Shown here: in pieces, positions 16,744 through 26,300 of the stretch
Position numbering within the stretch: the stretch's first letter is position 1
How the letters are laid out: the number at the start of each line of letters is the position of its first letter
Assembly (NCBI RefSeq): GCF_000331005.1
Contig: NZ_AEJB01000630.1
Coordinates: 1-49,267 of the forward strand
Source of the DNA: Streptomyces turgidiscabies Car8
Lineage (GTDB): Bacteria; Actinomycetota; Actinomycetes; Streptomycetales; Streptomycetaceae
Length of the DNA stretch: 49,267 nt
Direction of reading: 5' to 3'
Program-made: the position numbers and the translations under genes
The notes under the pieces: model-generated
The model's input: the letters and a program-made list of their open reading frames with translations, nothing else
Databases searched by the model: none
What the model was told of the DNA's origin: nothing

Positions 16744-17630
16744 CTAGGAGTGTGGTGACCAGGCGGTGGTCGACCGCGGCAGCGGCACCGCCGACGTCTT
16801 TGAGCTGGTAGGTGATGACGGGGACCTGCACCGGGACATGTTTCGCCCGGTCGGTGCCGGCGTGGATGTCGGAAAGCCATGATCCGTCACGCAGTAACTT
16901 GCGCACGGGCAGGACACGGTTGGCCGGCACCCGCCACAGCAGGTCAGCTCCGGTGGCGGTGAAGGCGCGCCACAGCGGGACACCGAGGAACTCACGGTCG
17001 GCCAGGACCAGCTGGCCCGCGGCGCAGGACCTGGACAGGCGGCCGACGCGAGTGACTTGCACTCTGCGGCAGCCTGCGAGTTCCGCGTCCAGCACCGCAT
17101 GGCTGCCTACCTCCGCCAGGACCGCCATCCTCACCTGGACGAAGGCACTGCGCTTTGTTCCGCGGCCGTTGCCGGGACGGCCGAAGGCGGCCCGGTTGGC
17201 TTCGGTGTCCGAGACGTCCCAGCCAGTTCCGTCCGACGGCCGGCAGCCGCAGGCCCCGCCAGAACGCGCCAGGCGTCGACTCATCGGCCATCGGCTTCGC
17301 GGTCGCCGCGAACAGCACTTGGAACGGTTCGAAACCGAGCCTCTGCCGGGCTCTGAACAGCGAAGACTTCGCCGGAACATGCCAGTTGCCCAGCAGCCCC
17401 AACCCCCGCAGACCTGCCATCAGATGCCGCATGGCCTCGAGATAGGGAGCAGGAGAGAACAGCGCCAGCCCCAGGACGAAGTACACGACCAACCGCGCAG
17501 GAAGCAGCCGCCTGCGCTGCTCTGAACGACCACACGCAGCCACCACCCGGTCCACCAACCCCGGTGGGTACACCCAGGTCAGCAGACCAAGACCCGATAA
17601 GTCCAACGCGCTCGCAGCCACCCCAACCAC
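16744..17630 (-). pseudogene. IS4-type transposase, N-terminal and central part
   Basis: Begins near GTG 17630 with ASALDLSGLGLLTWVYPPGL, then LLPARLVVYFVLGLALFSPA and VPAKSSLFRARQRLG, the N-terminal domain of IS4 transposases. A one-base gain near 17232 shifts the frame. It continues DGTGWDVSDTEANRAAFGRP (first catalytic Asp), QLVLADREFLGVPLW (second Asp) and ITYQLKDVG, up to DHRLVTTLL, where the IS982-type element interrupts it. It is therefore doubly disabled, by frameshift and insertion. Confidence 0.85.
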
Positions 17631-17685
17631 CCCCGGGACCCACTGCCGACCAGCCTACGCCCACGCCAAAAGCAACGGCATTGGG

Positions 17686-18108
17686 CTAGAAGGCAGAACA
17701 GATGCCGCTCGTCGCCGAGAACAGGGCCGGAAAGCCTTTCCCGGTGGCCGCCAGGTTGAGGAGGTTGACGAGTTGACCGGCTGTCGTCGCGGCCTCGTCG
17801 GCACCCGGCGCGAGAAGGGTCATGGACTGCCAGGGACGGCCGTTGTAGCGGAAACAGAAGGGGAATGGGAACAGCTGGATGTCGGTATTGACCGCGAGCG
17901 CGTTCGGCAGCGAGAGCGTGCCGACGGCGGTGTGGCCCGTGGCCAGATTATGTTCTTCAGCGGCAGTGGTTCCGTCCGATTCGGCTGCCAGGTCCTGAGC
18001 GACCTGACTCTCCTCGTCGGGACACCAGGCACCCCAGACTGGCGACAACTCAACGGAGTCCGCCACGAGATCGTCAAGAGTGGGCGTCAGGTCCGTGTCT
18101 TCTCCCAT
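17686..18108 (-). CDS. hypothetical protein, 140 aa
   Basis: An intact frame with AAGGAG well placed before ATG 18108. The first about 50 residues are acidic (DTDLTPTLDDLVADSVELSP, then CPDEESQVAQDLAAE). The middle has LPNALAVNTDIQLFPFPFCF, and the C terminus is hydrophobic/small (LLNLAATGKGFPALF). No signal peptide and no motif that I recognise. It is divergent from another unrecognised gene at 18237 with 128 bases between, and its stop lies just 3 bases outside the IS4 element end. The acidic leader could mark a leader-type or secreted substrate, but that is only a guess. Confidence 0.7.
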   Translation of the reverse strand: MGEDTDLTPTLDDLVADSVELSPVWGAWCPDEESQVAQDLAAESDGTTAAEEHNLATGHTAVGTLSLPNALAVNTDIQLFPFPFCFRYNGRPWQSMTLLAPGADEAATTAGQLVNLLNLAATGKGFPALFSATSGICSAF

Positions 18109-18236
18109 GGCGGTTCTCCTTCGCGTGATGGGATCACGACCCAGCGATTCGCACCTTCACCGTGGATCAGAACACACCGTGTTGCAACTCCGGACAGGCT
18201 GTCGGATTCTGGGGTTGAGGCGAAGGAGGCGCAATC
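18109..18236. promoter_or_regulatory. divergent promoter region
   Basis: The 128 bases between two divergent hypothetical genes must hold both promoters. Ribosome binding sites (AAGGAG on each strand) are clear at both ends. No operator was recognised. Confidence 0.4.
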
Positions 18237-18638
18237 ATGGCGACAGTCTCAGTCAGCCCTCAGACGTTCAATGTGGCCGTTCTCCAGGTCACCGGCACCA
18301 ATTCCACCGGACTGGGAAGCGCCTTCAATGTCGGAAGCCTGGCGCCCGTTACGGACACGGCACTCGCGAGTCCCGGGGTCAAGCTCACCGTCGACATCCA
18401 GGCCGAGAACCCCAAGGGCGTGGCCAACTCTCTGACGGTCGCCGTGACCGACCCGTCCGGAAGTAACGGCTTCTTCGGGCAGGGCACGATCACTTGGGAC
18501 GACGGTGACTCAGGCGTCGCCTGGATCGAGTTCACCGGCTTCCCGCTCCAGGCCGACCAGGTGACCGACACCGGTGAGTGCGGACTCTCTCTGCAGACCT
18601 CGTCCGAGGATGCGGCGGTGCGGGTGTTTACCGAGTAA
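18237..18638 (+). CDS. hypothetical beta-rich protein, 133 aa
   Basis: AAGGAGG lies 8 bases before the ATG. The protein is Thr/Ser/Val/Gly-rich with an alternating hydrophobic pattern (VSVSPQTFNVAVLQVTGTN, KLTVDIQAENPKGVANSLTV, WIEFTGFPLQADQV), suggesting an all-beta sandwich. There is no signal peptide. The family is unrecognised. It is divergent from the 140-aa hypothetical at 17686; the two share an intergenic control region and could act together. The complete frame, good ribosome binding site and codon bias support a real gene. Confidence 0.72.
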   Translation: MATVSVSPQTFNVAVLQVTGTNSTGLGSAFNVGSLAPVTDTALASPGVKLTVDIQAENPKGVANSLTVAVTDPSGSNGFFGQGTITWDDGDSGVAWIEFTGFPLQADQVTDTGECGLSLQTSSEDAAVRVFTE

Positions 18639-18790
18639 ATGTGCTGGCGGAACGAGTCCGACTATGTGCTCACGCAAGCAACGACGCTGTCGGCACCTGC
18701 ACTCTAAGCGATCCTGACGCCGGATCCGCTGGGTCGGCCAGTCCGCCTAGCGGCGTCGTAGGTGGACGATCAGGAGTCTCAATGGCGAAG
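18639..18790. other. no gene seen
   Basis: Short spacer between the hypothetical gene and the IS110 remnant; nothing recognised. Confidence 0.4.
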
Positions 18791-19520
18791 TCAAGCCGCT
18801 TGCGTGACCGGAGGAGCGGAGGTGAAGACCCGTCCCTCACGCAGCAACGCCCACAGCACGCCTGGACGTGCCTGCAGCCCTCCCCGCGCTGCTTGAGGTA
18901 GAAGTCCCGGTTCGGTACCTCGCGGATGATGCTGGTCTGCGTGGCCGGAACCACGCGGGACGGGCACGAGCCCGACCGCCGACGCCAGGTCGCCGGCCGC
19001 GATGATGAACTCGGGGCCGGGTATCGGGCACGGACTCGATGATCCCCGCCTGGTGATGGCTTCGGAACGAGCCTCGCGGATCTGCTGCTCAATCCGCCTC
19101 AGCCGTTCCTCCAGGGCCAGGTCGGCCACGATCTGCCCGGCGACATGCTCGCCAGGGAATGCGGTCTGCTGGGCCTGGGCGGCTTCCAGCGCGGCCGCGT
19201 CGACTGCGTCTGCGTCGCGCCACACTGACGGCCTGTCAGCCAGCCGTCAGCCTCGCCCGGCCTCGGCGACGGATCGCGGCCGACCCTCTGGTAACGCGTC
19301 AGCAACACCAGTTGATCATCCGCCACCCGGTCGGCCACGAGGTGGGTACGGGGTGGGGCAGCAGCGCGTGATCGGCGGCCAGCTGGGCGGCACGTCGATC
19401 GTGGCGAAGTCGCTGCGGTGGCGGGCGGTCTCGGCGATGACGTAGGCGTCGCGGGCGCGTCGGTCTTCGCCTCGCCCCGGCAGGCGCCCGACATGCGTTG
19501 CTCCAAATCGCCCGATCCGG
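18791..19520 (-). pseudogene. IS110-family transposase remnant
   Basis: Broken minus-strand frames follow the order of an IS110 (DEDD) transposase. MSGACRGEAKTDA with DAYVIAETARHRSDF in another frame carries the KTDARDAYVIA motif. VPPQLAADHALLPH comes next, then AALEAAQAQQTAFPGEHVA and QIVADLALEERLRRIEQQIR. The C-terminal transposase_20 region follows (PGPEFIIAAGDLASAVGLVP, missing part of the helix-hairpin-helix) and the end VLWALLREGRVFTSAPPVTQ. At least three frame changes and one internal deletion show it is dead. Confidence 0.75.
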
Positions 19521-19831
19521 TGCCCTCCCGCCCCACACCGCGCACTCGGCGACGGCATGATGCGGCCCGCCGTCCCCACCCAGTTGCCTGCGACAACACC
19601 CTGCCAGGCATTTTCCGCAGAGGGGGGTGGGTCTCGACGAGCGGCTGTCCTCCGAAGCCTCCGGGTTTGGCCCTGCGGGCGGATCTGGGCAACCAGCACT
19701 TCGCCGGAGCGATCGCCCCACCGCCTGACATGACAAGGGCCATGGCCCACCCCGCCCTCGGCGGGCACGACTCTCCCCTTGGCCCGTGACCACTCCGCAC
19801 CCCTGACCGCCGCGGCCGGCCTCTCACCGGC
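19521..19831. other. gene-free stretch
   Basis: About 310 bases between the IS110 remnant and the end of the lysozyme-like gene. Frames are open on both strands as expected at this GC content, but none has a start with a ribosome binding site or a recognised motif. Confidence 0.4.
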
Positions 19832-20434
19832 TCAGACGTTGGGGACGTGCAGCATGTCCCAGCTGAACTTGCCGGGGACACCGTCGGCATCGCGGCCTGT
19901 CAAGTGGAGCTTCCGCTGCCAGGCGGCGAAGGACTTCGTATCCCCCGAACCCCACACGTCGGCGCCACGGCCAGACTCATACCGATTACATCCTTCAGTG
20001 ACAAGCCGATGGTGCATCGCGGTGATGATCGAAGACTTCTGCCCAGTGTGGAAGAACGAAGCACCAGGGAACGGCTCGAATACAGCGGTGCCGCCATCCA
20101 AGTGCTGGCGGTAGGCCCCGTTCGTGAACGTGGACCACTGTCTCCAGCCGTGTGCGTCCTTGATGGCCTTTGCTGTCTTGGCGTTGTAGTGCGGGTCCTT
20201 GAGCTTTCCGGAGATTCTGAGCGAGTCCGGGGGTGAGAACTGCTCTGGGTGTCTGAGGGAGCGTATCTGGAAGAGACCGAAGGACGGCCCCCACTTGTTG
20301 TCGGCCAACCCCTCGTCCCCGACAGCGGCCGGGTCACCTCGGGATTCCGCCATGGCGACGGCCGCCGCAATATTGACGTCTCTGCCGGTGAACCCCACCT
20401 GTGCGACGAGGGCTCGCAGCTGGGTCAGTTTCAT
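19832..20434 (-). CDS. lysozyme-like muramidase/transglycosylase with peptidoglycan-binding tail
   Basis: A 200-aa protein without a signal peptide. Residues about 1-150 form a lysozyme-like domain: VNIAAAVAMAESRGDPAAVG carries the catalytic Glu30, WGPSFGLFQIRS is the typical SLT-type glycine-rich strand, and AHGWRQWSTFTNGAYRQHL closes it. The end (about 167-196) resembles a peptidoglycan-binding repeat: KSFAAWQRKLHLTGRDADGV. The start at ATG 20434 is favoured by AGGA 6 bases upstream; ATG 20440 and TTG 20455 are alternatives. It is divergent from the PGRP amidase at 21208, which carries a similar tail. The lack of a signal peptide fits a phage-type or injected cell-wall hydrolase. Confidence 0.82.
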   Translation of the reverse strand: MKLTQLRALVAQVGFTGRDVNIAAAVAMAESRGDPAAVGDEGLADNKWGPSFGLFQIRSLRHPEQFSPPDSLRISGKLKDPHYNAKTAKAIKDAHGWRQWSTFTNGAYRQHLDGGTAVFEPFPGASFFHTGQKSSIITAMHHRLVTEGCNRYESGRGADVWGSGDTKSFAAWQRKLHLTGRDADGVPGKFSWDMLHVPNV

Positions 20435-21207
20435 TCGCATTCCTATGCCCGCCAACTTCCCATCGGGGCCATGCCTCCATGGCCCATTACGAAATCGGTT
20501 CGGTGATCAGGGCCGGCCGCCGATCCCCGGCTCGGGGGACGGCTTGCAACGACGCGTATACACATAGCGGATCAGGGCGCCTCTCGGTCTCGCCACCATG
20601 GAGAGCGAGGCTGCGATGCGCGATATATGCGTTACTTCGACCGTATGACCGTGTCAGCAACGGGGCAAACGGAGCACCGGGCCCTGTTGTGGGTCTGCCT
20701 ACGAACCGTCAGGCCGAACATCCTGTCGCGCCAGATGGATGGCTGTGGGGTTGCCGTCCGGGTCGTCCAGGTTCCGGTGCTGGTGGGCCGGTTGTCCGTC
20801 GTCATGGCGTGTCATGGCGGTGCAGTCGTAAAGGATCTGCTTCGTGCCGTCGAGCAACTACGCGGGCGCCCACCCGACTTTCAGCCGCCGATCGCATTGC
20901 TTGACTTCTCCGAGGGTGCAGATGCACCCTGATAAAGACGCTACATATGTTCCACGCGTTAGCCACGAGCATTGCCGTCGGGTCTGCGGTGAGATTCGCA
21001 AGGTCCGTGGGAATCGCAGGTTCTTGCGCCCTCACAGACCCGCCCAGCTCCTGTGACACCGACCGCTCGGAGTCAAACGGCGCACCGAAACCTTTGAACT
21101 GCAGGCTTGGCAGACAAGCCAACCGCCGTGCTCTCTGGAGCGCAGGTCCGAGGTTTTGTGTCGCCAATGCGGCGGTGTCTATCCGCTACTACGCAAGGGA
21201 GTGAGGA
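20435..21207. other. 773-base region between two divergent muralytic genes
   Basis: An open plus-strand frame from ATG 20645 (GTG and ATG starts available) to 20932 gives about 95 residues, including an AVVKDLLRAVEQLRGRPPDF segment, but it is unrecognised and has no good ribosome binding site. GGCTTG-GCAGA-CAAGCC at about 21104-21120 could form a small hairpin in the leader of the amidase gene. Promoters for both neighbours should lie here. Confidence 0.35.
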
Positions 21208-22032
21208 ATGCGTCTCGTCACTCGTGCGGATTGGGGGGCCAAACCGCCCCGTTCGCCCCTCGTGCATGTCGCGTCCACTCGTGGCGTGAAGGTCCACTAT
21301 GAGGGAGCCCCCGTCCCGTCTGATCTCACCAAACCGGAAAACCACCCCAAGTGCACCGGCCGAGTGCGGGCCATCCAGGCTGCTCATCTGGCGAACCACA
21401 CCGAGAACTATTCCGACATCGCCTACAGCTTCGTGGTATGTCCGCACGGACACGTCTTCGAAGGGCGTGGTCTGCACAAACTGCAAGCCGCGAACGGCAA
21501 TCACCAGCTCAACCTGAACCACTACTCAGTGTGCGCCATGGTGGGCGACTCCGGTCTCGTTCATCCGACCAAAGCTCAATTGGCCGGCATTCGCGACGCC
21601 ATCGACCTGCTGCGAAAGAAGGGCGGCGCCGGAGCGGAGATCAAAGGGCACCGCGACGGCTTCGCCACCAAATGCCCTGGCGACCCGCTCGAGGCCTGGG
21701 TGAAGAAGGGCGCTCCACGGCCCGGCATCTCACCCGCCGGCGTCAGCGTCAGCCTGTCTCACGTCGTCGCTGCCGCACACACCGACCCGGGCGCTGCCCA
21801 GGGGCACACGACGTTCCCGGCGGACGTCAGACCTGTGGAGGCTGCCCTGGTCGCAGAGGGGCTGCTGGACCCGACATTCGGCGGTGACGGATCCTTCGGG
21901 TCCCATACCGTCGACGCCTACGCGGCTTTCCAGCGTCAACAGGGGTTCACCGGAGCGAACGCTGACGGCATCCCGGGCGAGTCCACCCTCGCCGCGCTCG
22001 GCAGTCGACACGGGTTCACTGTCGCTGCCTGA
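21208..22032 (+). CDS. N-acetylmuramoyl-L-alanine amidase (PGRP type) with peptidoglycan-binding domain
   Basis: A 274-aa Zn-dependent amidase. The amidase_2/PGRP domain (residues about 3-165) begins VTRADWGAKPP and carries zinc ligands His30 (VKVHYEG), His148 (KGHRDG) and Cys156 (ATKCPGD), with a conserved Tyr73 in IAYSFVV. A PG_binding_1 module fills about 205-272 (VEAALVAEGLLDP ... AYAAFQRQQGFTGANADGIP). AAGGGAG lies before the ATG. There is no signal peptide, so it needs another route to the wall, as phage endolysins and some contractile-system hydrolases do. It is divergent from a lysozyme-like protein with a related C-terminal module. The two would cut different peptidoglycan bonds, the glycan strand and the amide. 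Confidence 0.92.
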   Translation: MRLVTRADWGAKPPRSPLVHVASTRGVKVHYEGAPVPSDLTKPENHPKCTGRVRAIQAAHLANHTENYSDIAYSFVVCPHGHVFEGRGLHKLQAANGNHQLNLNHYSVCAMVGDSGLVHPTKAQLAGIRDAIDLLRKKGGAGAEIKGHRDGFATKCPGDPLEAWVKKGAPRPGISPAGVSVSLSHVVAAAHTDPGAAQGHTTFPADVRPVEAALVAEGLLDPTFGGDGSFGSHTVDAYAAFQRQQGFTGANADGIPGESTLAALGSRHGFTVAA

Positions 22033-22346
22033 GCTCAGGCAGCGCTGCCCCACCGGGGTCACGCAACCCGGCTTGGCGACTGTTCCTGGTCACGCCGGGC
22101 CGGGAGCTCGGCCGGGACAGGACGATGGTTCTCCCCTACGGAGATGACCTCTGCGTACAACTCAAGCCCCACCCCTGAGTTCGTCCCTTTCCGGTCATGG
22201 CGGATCGGGCCCGATCGAGGCTGGGCAGCAGCGACGCCCAGTCGTGGGAGGAGCAGGGTCAGCTCACGGCGTTCGACTCCTTTCCTTTGTCCAGCCGCAC
22301 TGCAAGGCGCCCGGGCAAGGTACAGAAGACGGTAGGGAGCGGGGCG
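22033..22346. other. gene-free stretch before the CYTH gene
   Basis: About 310 bases without a supported gene. The downstream frame is open back to 22197, but only ATG 22347 has a suitable ribosome binding site (GGGAG). No terminator with a clean stem was recognised. Confidence 0.4.
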
Positions 22347-23114
22347 ATGGATCTGTTGCCGGTCGAGATCAAGGTCAACATCGAGAGCGACGTGGCGGCG
22401 GCTCTGTCACTCCTGGGCGCAGCGCACGGCCTGATGACAACCCGCCAGATCTGGTTCGCCGAGGACCGGGACGGCGCCGCCGAGGGCCAGGTACGGCTGC
22501 TGGACGCTGGCGTGATCGTGCGGTTCAGGACCGGTGGCGGTCCGGACGATCTGACCGTCAAGTTGCGTCCATGCACCCGGAAGCAGTTGGTCGGCCGGTT
22601 CTCCGCCCCGTTCGGCGCCGAGCCGTTCACCTACAGGATCGAGGAGGACTGGTCGGTGAACCACCGTGTTCTGGCCGCCTCCCTGGTGCACGGTCACGCA
22701 CCAGGAGCGCTGTTGGACGCGGTCATTCCCGGAGCCGATCCCACCGCGCCGATCGATGCGGTGCAGAACCAGTTCCTGCACGCCTGCGCTCCCGCCGTCC
22801 AACTCGGCGGGCTGGTCGCGCTGGGTCCGATCCGCGCGACCAAGGTCGACGACGTTCCGCTCGGGGACCTGAAGGTGGACTTGGAGGCGTGGTCGGTCGC
22901 AGGTCTGGAGTTCCTGGAGACCTCGATCCGGGTAAAGCCCAAGGACGAGGACGACGCCCAGAGGTTCACCACGCGGGCCGAGCACAAGCAGCGAAAGCTG
23001 GAGGAGACGGTGCGGGGACACGGGGTGGCGCTCTCCGAGCACCCCGAGAACAAGACCCGACGCGTCCTCAACGCCCTGGTGGCGGCCGAGCGGGGCAGGC
23101 CGAGTAACCGGTAG
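22347..23114 (+). CDS. CYTH-like (triphosphate tunnel) protein
   Basis: A 255-aa soluble protein. It starts PVEIKVNIES, with charged residues on one strand as in CYTH folds, followed by IWFAEDRD and VIVRFRTGGGPDDLTVKLRP, the paired basic strands that line the tunnel in CYTH-type triphosphatases. A later VKPKDEDDAQRFTTRAEHKQ adds charged helices. The first Glu-x-Glu-x-Lys motif is not textbook, so enzymatic activity is uncertain. The start at ATG 22347 has GGGAG 7 bases upstream. It is convergent with the giant gene cluster, ending 258 bases from that cluster's last stop. Confidence 0.7.
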   Translation: MDLLPVEIKVNIESDVAAALSLLGAAHGLMTTRQIWFAEDRDGAAEGQVRLLDAGVIVRFRTGGGPDDLTVKLRPCTRKQLVGRFSAPFGAEPFTYRIEEDWSVNHRVLAASLVHGHAPGALLDAVIPGADPTAPIDAVQNQFLHACAPAVQLGGLVALGPIRATKVDDVPLGDLKVDLEAWSVAGLEFLETSIRVKPKDEDDAQRFTTRAEHKQRKLEETVRGHGVALSEHPENKTRRVLNALVAAERGRPSNR

Positions 23115-23372
23115 TCCCAGCCCCACGGACGGCAGGGCGGTCAGAGGTTCGTTGGCCGCCAGAGTGGCCGGTTTTTGCATGCTGCCCAACACGGCGGTCT
23201 CCAGCCGGGCGGAGACGGTCCCGTACGTGATCGGTTCGAAGGAGTTGACCTGGATCTCGATCTGCGCCGAGACCCCGGGAACGTTGCCGAGGCCCGGGGA
23301 ACGTTGAAGATCGACTGACTCCGCTACAACGGCCGTGGGTGTGGCGGGGTGAGTCGGATGACGGACTGTCTC
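23115..23372 (-). other. coding-like frame continuing beyond the giant gene stop
   Basis: Right after the TGA at 23373-23375 the same minus-strand frame stays open through the whole intergenic gap, with strong third-position GC: TAVVAESVDLQRSPGLGNVP, then QIEIQVNSFEPITYGTVSAR, LETAVLGSMQKPATLAANEP. No start or ribosome binding site is obvious. It could be a remnant of a longer giant gene cut by a nonsense change, or a fragment of another cluster gene. Confidence 0.35.
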
Positions 23373-26300
23373 TCACGGCCAAGGCTCCGTGGGCCGCACC
23401 GTGTCGAAAGCCAGGCCGCTGGAGCTCTCCCCGGTGCCGGGGGCCTTCTCCCTGCGTACCCAGCTGTGCCAGGAGCCGTCGAACCAGCGGGCCAGCACCG
23501 GGCGCCGGGTGACGAACACGCCGTCCCGAGGCACCTCTTCCTCGTGCATCCACAGGCCGGGAGTGATGAGCCGACCCTCCGGGCGCGAGTCGAGGCCGGG
23601 GCCGGTGAGCCTGGCCAGCCGGAAGCGGATCCGCGCGGTGCCGACCGCTTCCGGGACGAGCGGGAACCAGTAGTCGGGCACGATGCTCTGCACGGCGTAG
23701 GCGGGCAGTTCTCCGGCCGTGGCAGGCTCGGGGGGCGCGGTGCGGGCCCACCGGTCCCGGCGGTCGACCTGTTCGCCCCGGCCGTCGGTGTAGTGGTGCT
23801 GGACGGCCCACGCCAGGTTCGCCAGTTCGTCACGGGCCAGTACCACTCGTTCCAGCGGCTGGCCCGTCTGGCCGCGTTCGGTGGGCAGGACCAGCAGTCC
23901 GGAGGCCGCCGGGTGGTCCGGCTCCGGGCTGCTCAGGGTGAACATCGACCAGGCAGGATCGTCGTGGCCTGCGCGCCGGACCAGATGGTGACGGCCGAAG
24001 ACGTCACGCACGAGGAGCTGGTCCAGGACGGTCAGGGAAGCGGTCGGCACCTCCAACGGCACCAGGAACCAGTCGTTGCCGAAGACCGTGGCGAAGGAGA
24101 TCAGCAGCAGACGGCCCGTGTCCAGCGTGGACACGTCCGTCGCTCCGAGGTCGACGCGCGCGTCCTCCATCTCCCAGAACCGGTCGGCGGGCAGTCCGCC
24201 GTAGCGGATCGTCGAGGGCAGGCCCTCCTCGGTGAACGTGATGCGCTCGCCCTGCGGTGCCGCCTCGGCACCGGGGTCGGGGTGCACGTCCAGGCTGTAC
24301 CAGTCGAGGCCGTCGCCCTGGTACTCCTCGGCGCGCAGCACGGTTCCGCCGGTGGAGAGTTCGGCGCCGTACTCGAAGCGGTGCGGGTCGAAGCAGTCCG
24401 GACCGCGCTCGGCGAGCTGCCCGGCCCACCAGGTTCGCCAGCGGGCGGCCACCTCGCCGAGCCGCGCGTCCGGTCCGCCGTCGAAAGTGCCCGCGTCCAG
24501 GGCTGCCGCTACCGACGCGGCGTCGGGCAGGCGGCCGTCGAGCCACCCGATGAGGCTTGTGTCCGCCTCGCCGGACCGCAGCCGGTGGGGTGCCAGTGCT
24601 GCGAGGGCGGCGGCGAGCAGCCCGGCGTCGTCGGACATCCGCAGCAGGGCGGCACCGCCCTCGGCGCGCAACCGTTCGTCGGCCTTTACGGGCTCGTCCT
24701 CGACGTGGCTGTCCAACGGCCCGAGGCGCGGGTCGTAGGGCACCCAGTCCGTGCTCCCGCCCGGCCGCCAGGCGTCGATGGGCGAGCTGGCGCCGGCCAT
24801 GCGGACCACTGCGGGGGAACCGGCGTCCTGGGCGGCGAACTCCCCGAACTGCCACTGCCGGGTGAGCAGCCACAGCGGGTCGTGCACGCGGGCGGCCAGT
24901 CCGGCTTCGATGTCGGAGGTGCGGTGGCGGGGCTCCAGCATGAAGGGGCCCTCCGGGTCGGTGCCCGGCCGGCGGGTCTCGATCCTCGACAGGGCCTGAC
25001 CGGTCGCGCCATGGGGGGAGATCCGGATGCCGGGGAGCAGATCGTCCAGTTCCGGCAGGTCGTCGAGGTCGACGGCGCGCAGTTTGGCCAGTTCGAGGGT
25101 CTCGCGCACTACCTGCACCAGGCCGTCGGAGGTCCAGCCGCGTTCCAGGTTCGGAGGCACCGCGATGAGCACACTGTGCGGGGCCTTGGCGTCCGGGCGG
25201 TCGTAGTGGAAGGCGACACCGGTCAGTTCGGTCTGCGGCGCGGCTCCGTCCGACGGGGGCGGCTGATCGGAGCCGGGCAGCAGTTCGATCCATTCGTCGA
25301 GTACGAGGCCGTTGATGGCCGTGCCCGGCGGGGTGTCGGCCGGTGCGTGCCAGACCAGGTGGGTGGTGGCGGGCGGGCGCTGCCCGCCGGGGAAGGTGCC
25401 GCCGATCCAGGCGTCGGCCGCGCTCGTCGGGTGCTGTGCCGCGCGCAGCCGCTCGACCCGGTCGGTGCCCGCTGCGGCCAGCAGCAGTGTCTCGTGCAGG
25501 GTGCGCACCATCGGTCGTACGGCCGCGTTGCGCCGCAGCCAGTCCTCCAGGTCGGCGCCGGGCAGGTCGGCGCGGCCGGCCGGGGGCGGGGCCGGTGCGG
25601 TGAGGTCGGGCAGGAGAGGGATCTCCGCGCCGAGCACCTCGGCAAGTTGCGTCCGGGCCCGGGAGAGCCAGGACTCGGCCTCCTCCGGGGTGACCTGCTC
25701 CGCCGCCAGGCCGCGCAGCTCGGCCCCGGCCGGGCCGCTCTCGGCGAAGGCGGCGAGTCGCGTGCGCAGCCCGGTCGTGTCGACCGTACGGCCGGCCGAG
25801 TCCTCGGGGAGGTGGGCGGGCAGCAGCGGCTGGGCGGTGGACAGCAGGGAACGGATCCGGACCGCGCGGCCCCGCAGACCGCTCCAGCCGGGCCCGCTGA
25901 AGGTGACCGGGGTGTCCGGCGCGACGCCCTTGGTGGTCTGTACAGCGCGGCGCAGCCCGGCCGGTTCGGCGGAGGCGGCGTCCAGTACGGTGCGCAGCGC
26001 GCCCAGCGGCAGGCTGTCGGCGGTGAGTGTGAACGACTCCTGGCCCACTGTGCCGGTCAGCGTCCAGCCTGCCGCCGGGCCCAGCAGATGCGCGACCCAG
26101 AACTCCAGGGCGGGTTGCAGCTTGGCGAGCGGATCGGCGGGCCAGCCGGCCGGGGTGACAGCGGCGGGCAGCAGCGTGGCGACCCGGTGGGTCAGTGCGC
26201 GTGCCCGGTGCGGGGTGTTCAGGACGCGGAAGGTGTCCGGTACGTCCTCGCCGCGGCCCAGGGTGTCGGCGGTCAGGCCAGCGCGGATGGGGTTGCCGCC

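Larger units (their letters stand above)
14650..17683 (-). mobile_element. IS4-family element, itself interrupted by an IS982-type element
   Basis: The element has imperfect terminal inverted repeats, CAGTGCCGTTGCTTTACGG at 14650-14668 and the complement of CAATGCCGTTGCTTTTGGC at 17665-17683, sharing a TGCCGTTGCTTT core. They enclose one minus-strand transposase gene that is split at 15175/16744 by a 1.57-kb insertion. Without the insertion the element would be about 1.46 kb, normal for IS4 relatives. No clear target duplication was found, so the outer ends are approximate by a few bases. Confidence 0.75.

Noticed and set aside
14870..17630. Treating the two halves of the IS4 transposase as separate genes
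   Set aside because: They join in frame once the IS982-type insertion and one CTAG copy are removed.
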